Source: Verrucomicrobiaceae bacterium (GTDB lineage Bacteria; Verrucomicrobiota; Verrucomicrobiia; Chthoniobacterales; Chthoniobacteraceae). From it: a DNA stretch of 44,389 nucleotides. Where the stretch lies: NCBI GenBank assembly GCA_005791535.1, contig SXWH01000254.1:1-44389 (forward strand), given 5' to 3'. Under the pieces are notes generated by a model that was given only the letters and a program-made list of their open reading frames with translations, was not told where the DNA came from and made no database searches. Within the stretch, counting starts at the first letter, position 1, and the number at the start of each line of letters is the position of its first letter. A program made the translations under genes and the position numbers. Of the stretch, positions 43,073 to 44,389 are shown piece by piece.

Positions 43073-43781
43073 TGGCGAGTACCTCCGCGATGTGAATGGT
43101 TCGAATCGGCCTGCGCTGGCGGTCCAGCAGGCCTTGCACGTGCATGAGGCAGCTCGAGTCGGCGCTGACGATAAAGTCGGCGTTGGTCTCCGCTGCTGAT
43201 GCGCATTTTACCTCGCCCATGGCTGTGGAGACGGATGCATACTTCGTGGCGAAAGTGCCGCCGAAGCCGCAGCAGGTTTCCGCTTCCTTCATCTCCACGA
43301 GTTCCAGTCCGCGGACCTTTGCGAGGAGCTCGCGCGGCTGCTTTTTTGTCTTCAATTCGCGCAACCCATGGCAGCCGTCGTGGAAGGTAACCTTGTGCGG
43401 GAATGTGGCACCGAGGTCCGTAACGCCGAGCTTTGTGACGAGGAAATCCGTGAATTCCCACGTCTTCGCCGAGAGTGCTTTTGCTGAGGCCTCCTCGGGA
43501 TGGCCGGCGAAGAGTTCCGGATAAAAGACTTTCATCATCGCCCCGCAGGAACCGCTGCCAATCACCACGACTTCCGCGTCCTTGAGCCGCTCCAGAACAG
43601 GCCGGGCGGATCTGCGCGCATCGTCCCAATATCCGGAGTTGAACGGCGGCTGGCCGCAGCACGTCAGTTCCTCCGGAAACTCGATCGTGTGTCCGAGTTT
43701 TTCGAGTATCCGAACCATGCTGATAGCCACCTTCGGGTAGATCGCATCAATGTAACAGGGCACAAAGAGCGAGATCTTCAT
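43065..43781 (-). CDS. lutA: Lactate utilization iron-sulfur protein LutA
   Basis: A 238-residue protein of the CCG-domain family (LutA/YkgE; glycolate oxidase GlcF and heterodisulfide reductase relatives). Two CCG motifs bind the iron-sulfur cluster: ELTCCGQPPF and ETCCGFGGTF, with GSGSCGAM and HDGCHGLRE between. The start at 43781 (MKISLFVPCYIDAIYPK) is the family start; the longer frame to 43907 has no support. It is the first gene of lutABC and is divergent from a MoxR gene across 124 bp. Confidence 0.94.
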   Translation of the reverse strand: MKISLFVPCYIDAIYPKVAISMVRILEKLGHTIEFPEELTCCGQPPFNSGYWDDARRSARPVLERLKDAEVVVIGSGSCGAMMKVFYPELFAGHPEEASAKALSAKTWEFTDFLVTKLGVTDLGATFPHKVTFHDGCHGLRELKTKKQPRELLAKVRGLELVEMKEAETCCGFGGTFATKYASVSTAMGEVKCASAAETNADFIVSADSSCLMHVQGLLDRQRRPIRTIHIAEVLASE

Positions 43782-43905
43782 TTCGTAACTTGAATCATGT
43801 GCCGGCGATATAGGCGAAGATGGAACGCCTGCGCAAGCATCGCGGACTCCGCAGCCACGGAACAGGCGGCTAGACTTTTCCGACGAAATCGGGGAAGAGT
43901 CCGCC

Positions 43906-44389
43906 AATGGACCAGAATCCCAGTCTTTTTGCCCGCGCCGCAGAACTCGTTCACGCCATCCGTGTTGAAGTGCGGAAGGTTTTCATCGGTCAGGACGATG
44001 TCCTCGATCAAGTGCTCGCGGCGTTTCTCGCCGGTGGTCATGTGCTTGTGGAGGGCAAGCCGGGGCTCGGAAAAACGCATCTCATTCTCGCGCTCGCGAG
44101 AACCTTCGGCGGGCAATTCCGCCGCATTCAATTCACGCCGGACCTTATGCCGAGCGATGTCACAGGCCACACGCTTTACGACATGTCCGCGCAGACGTTC
44201 CGCGTGCGAAAAGGTCCGGTATTCACCAATCTGCTCCTCGCGGATGAAATCAACCGCGCTCCGGCGAAAACGCAATCGGCGTTGCTCGAAGTGATGCAGG
44301 AGTGGCAGGTCACAATCGACGGCGAGAGTCATGCGCTGCCGCCGCCATTTATGACGCTCGCGACGCAAAACCCGATCGAGCAGGAGGGC
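43906..44389 (+). CDS. MoxR family AAA+ ATPase (5' part, cut by window end)
   Basis: The first 161 codons of a MoxR-type ATPase; the frame is open to the right edge. Visible are [20 protein letters not shown], Walker [23 protein letters not shown], Walker [11 protein letters not shown], sensor-1 region and the Mox[12 protein letters not shown] motif. MoxR proteins act as chaperone-like ATPases, usually with DUF58 and VWA partners encoded downstream. Start ATG 43906 is preceded by GGGGAAG, a possible ribosome-binding site 12 bases upstream. Confidence 0.92.

Overview
The window looks like chromosomal DNA of a Gram-negative bacterium of the PVC group, most likely a Verrucomicrobiota member. This is inferred from the gene content (a PEP-CTERM protein with autotransporter-type beta-strand repeats, a LamG exported protein, ThuA-like and very large exported proteins, an outer-membrane barrel, GTG starts and few Shine-Dalgarno sites); no 16S rRNA or other marker is present to prove it. 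Nearly all of the window is coding.

Layout. 1-1640: an accessory-looking strip with a 21-bp tandem array (84-bp higher-order period), three small orphan genes and two motifs that look like integron attC core ends. 1644-5851: a glutamine amidotransferase facing a possible operon of class II FBP aldolase, membrane rhodanese, ispE and a LamG protein. 5866-9819 (minus): a glucarate module (glucarate dehydratase, 5-dehydro-4-deoxyglucarate dehydratase) enclosing a retropepsin-like lipoprotein, followed by a SCO1/SenC protein. 9913-11771 (minus): ammonium transporter plus PII. 11910-16011 (minus): NodU/SxtI-type carbamoyltransferase, SxtJ, DUF5989 (SxtK-like) and a GT-C-type membrane protein. 16122-19381: a hybrid histidine kinase with receiver and Hpt domains and a REC-PATAN response regulator. 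19511-23167 (minus): thioredoxin reductase and a PEP-CTERM protein whose sorting signal lies behind an in-frame TGA. 23338-25520: GNAT, VWA and PspA/IM30-like genes. 25517-32590 (minus): DUF4142-like, outer-membrane protein, SMC. 32861-32936: tRNA-Thr(UGU). 33101-40955: ThuA-like protein and a 2234-residue exported protein. 40965-43781 (minus): lutCBA lactate oxidation operon. 43906-end: start of a MoxR ATPase, cut by the window edge.

How the genes fit together. The lut operon and glucarate dehydratases point to growth on organic acids (lactate, sugar acids); Amt/PII serves ammonium uptake. The carbamoyltransferase-SxtJ-DUF5989-GT set probably modifies a surface sugar or secondary metabolite of unknown identity. 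The most unusual items are that carbamoylation cassette, the stop codon before the PEP-CTERM signal, the giant exported protein, the retropepsin-like lipoprotein within the glucarate genes, and the repeat/cassette strip at the left edge. No CRISPR array, transposase, integrase or phage gene was recognised.
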